DNA from: Actinomycetes bacterium
Lineage (GTDB): Bacteria; Actinomycetota; Acidimicrobiia; Acidimicrobiales; JAKAOS01
Assembly: GCA_021790615.1 (NCBI GenBank)
Contig: JAJYGW010000089.1
Span: 1 to 14,081, forward strand
Direction of reading: 5' to 3'
DNA length: 14,081 bases
Below, in pieces: positions 12,701 to 14,081 of this stretch (position 1 is its first letter; every line of letters begins with the position of its first letter). The notes under the pieces were generated by a model that made no database searches, was not told the DNA's origin, and saw only the letters and a program-made list of their open reading frames with translations. The position numbers were made by a program, and so were the translations under genes.

Positions 12701-14081
12701 ACCGGCGTCTGCGTCAGGCCGGCAACAGGACGTTCGGCGCCCTGCACGTCCGCAACTTCCGGCTCTACTTCGTGGGGCAGGTGGTGTCGGTCTCCGGAAC
12801 GTGGATGCAGACGGTCGCGCTCGGACTTCTCATCCTCTCCCGCCAGCTGCACGGCAACGGGCTCGACGTCGGTGTGGCCACCGCGCTCCAGTACCTCCCG
12901 GTGCTCGTGCTCGGCACCTGGGGCGGCGTCGTCGCCGACCGGGTGGACAAGCGCCGCCTGCTCGTCGCCACCCAGGCGGCAGCGGGCCTCCTGGCCCTCG
13001 TCCTCGGCCTCCTGGTGGGCCTGCACGTCGTGAGGCTCTGGGAGCTCTTCCTGCTCGCTGCGCTCCTCGGGATGGTGACGCTCTTCACAAACCCGACGCG
13101 GCAGGCGTTCGTGTCCGAGATGGTCGGACGTGAGCTCCTGCCGAACGCGGTGAGCTTGAACAGCGTCCTCATGAACTCCGCCCGTGTGATCGGTCCCGCG
13201 ATCGGCGGCGTGCTCATCTACACGACCGGGTTCGCTGCGTGCTTCTACGTGAACGCCGGATCCTACGTCGCCGTCATCGTCGCCCTGCTCCTGATGCGGA
13301 CGGCAGACCTCTACCGAGCCGAGCGTGTCGTGCGCGCCAGAGGACAGGTCCGACAGGGGCTCAGCTACGCGTGGCGGACGCCCGGGCTGCGCGACCCGTT
13401 GCTCGCGATGGCCGTCATCGGGACGCTCGCCTTCAACTTCACGACGACCCTCCCACTGCTCGCCACCTACACGTTCCACGGAGGCGCTGGCACCTACAGC
13501 TCCTTCACGGTCGCGATGGGCGTGGGTTCGGTCATCGGCGGGTTGCTCGTCGCGCACCGGAGCCGGCCTTCGACGGCGCTCCTCGGGGCGACCGGCATCG
13601 GGTTCGGCGTGATGATGGTCCTCGTCGGACTCGTTCCGACGGTGTCACTGACGCTGGCCGCCCTCTTCGCGATGGGAGCCTTCAGCTTGGCGTTCATCGC
13701 GACGGCCAACGCCACCGTGCAGCTCACGGCCGACCCTTCGATGCGGGGACGAATCATGTCCCTCTATGCGATCGCGTTCGTCGGGAGCGCGCCGATCGGA
13801 GCTCCGCTCATGGGGTGGATCAGCGACACGGCATCTCCCAGAGCGGCGATCCTCGTCGGCGCCGTCGCGACCGTCGTGGCGTCGATGCTGCTCGCCCGGC
13901 CGCTGCGGCACGGTGCGGCGCTCGCCCATGTGGACGCGCTCGCCCGCGGGGACGCGCTCGCCCGCGGGGACGCGCTCGCCCGCAGCGTGGCGATCGCCCA
14001 TGTGGACACGGGCGCCGCGCGGGCGCCAGGGCCGGCCCCGGCCGATCTCGTGGGCGGGGCGTGGGAAGCCGAGCGGAGCGC
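12697..14081 (+). CDS. MFS transporter, EntS/MFS_3-like, 3' end beyond window
   Basis: At least 461 residues of a major facilitator superfamily exporter; the frame is open to the window edge. It begins with LHVRNFRLYFVGQVVSVSGT, a start typical of the EntS/MFS_3 group. It has the loop 2-3 motif GGVVADRVDKRRLL and the TM5 region SVLMNSARVIGPAIGG. Hydrophobic segments continue to about residue 407 (ILVGAVATVVASMLLARPL), in line with 12 helices. It should use the proton gradient to export a drug, siderophore or metabolite. The ATG overlaps the MarR stop. After the last helix come five 18-residue-coding... units of an 18-bp repeat (6 residues each, Ala-Leu-Ala-x-x-Asp), then a Pro/Ala-rich tail. 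The C terminus is therefore long and probably cytosolic and unfolded. Confidence 0.92.
   Translation, partial: MNRRLRQAGNRTFGALHVRNFRLYFVGQVVSVSGTWMQTVALGLLILSRQLHGNGLDVGVATALQYLPVLVLGTWGGVVADRVDKRRLLVATQAAAGLLALVLGLLVGLHVVRLWELFLLAALLGMVTLFTNPTRQAFVSEMVGRELLPNAVSLNSVLMNSARVIGPAIGGVLIYTTGFAACFYVNAGSYVAVIVALLLMRTADLYRAERVVRARGQVRQGLSYAWRTPGLRDPLLAMAVIGTLAFNFTTTLPLLATYTFHGGAGTYSSFTVAMGVGSVIGGLLVAHRSRPSTALLGATGIGFGVMMVLVGLVPTVSLTLAALFAMGAFSLAFIATANATVQLTADPSMRGRIMSLYAIAFVGSAPIGAPLMGWISDTASPRAAILVGAVATVVASMLLARPLRHGAALAHVDALARGDALARGDALARSVAIAHVDTGAARAPGPAPADLVGGAWEAERS
13918..14007. repeat. 18-bp tandem repeat in the MFS gene tail
   Basis: Five units start at 13918, 13936, 13954, 13972 and 13990. 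Units 2 and 3 are identical, and units 1 and 5 share the CCATGTGGAC end. Each encodes a hexapeptide of the form Ala-Leu/Ile-Ala-x-x-Asp/Val. The repeat is in frame and follows the last membrane helix. Confidence 0.88.

Overview
The window is high-GC DNA, almost fully coding, with GTG starts beside ATG starts and strong third-position G/C. Gene content (SoxR- and MarR-type regulators, an NfuA-like protein with an Ala/Glu/Pro-rich leader, a two-helix membrane protein of actinobacterial type, a FYSRF-type orphan DNA methylase) suggests an actinobacterium. A sedolisin-type acid peptidase makes an acid-soil or acid-water lineage such as Acidimicrobiia a reasonable guess; this is inference.

The main content is a selenium locus. 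(1) A tRNA-Sec gene (selC, anticodon TCA, long 7-bp variable arm) lies at 8505-8597. (2) Two long genes carry an in-frame TGA exactly where a redox Cys is expected. The plus-strand gene 1679-3496 reads GVAG-U-PGC at codon 112 and resembles the UGSC family. The minus-strand gene 6678-8288 reads FASW-U-GPC at codon 398, in a thioredoxin fold that follows a seven-bladed beta-propeller. Each TGA is followed at once by a hairpin whose 4-nt apical loop has G at its second position, as expected of a bacterial SECIS. A stop-at-TGA annotation would break both genes into pieces and lose the catalytic halves. selA, selB and selD are not in the window.

Layout: Hsp20 (2-394) with a strong intrinsic terminator; SAM methyltransferase (616-1575); UGSC-like selenoprotein (1679-3496); a convergent two-helix membrane protein with an Arg-Asp repeat (3617-4432, minus); divergent SoxR-type regulator (4562-5050) and secreted S53 peptidase (5130-6590); convergent propeller-thioredoxin selenoprotein (6678-8288, minus); G-rich 21-bp repeats; tRNA-Sec; a small zinc-ribbon protein overlapping a Mug-type DNA glycosylase (8826-9621); FAH-family hydrolase (9633-10550); NfuA-like Fe-S protein (10600-11052); beta-class DNA methylase (11169-12098); then a MarR regulator (12182-12700) overlapping by 4 bp an MFS exporter that runs off the right edge. 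The marR promoter has a perfect inverted repeat between its -35 and -10 boxes, suggesting autoregulation of a drug-efflux-like operon.

Several genes carry in-frame tandem repeats whose unit length is a multiple of three (6, 24, 18 and 18 bp), so copy-number change would alter protein length without a frameshift.
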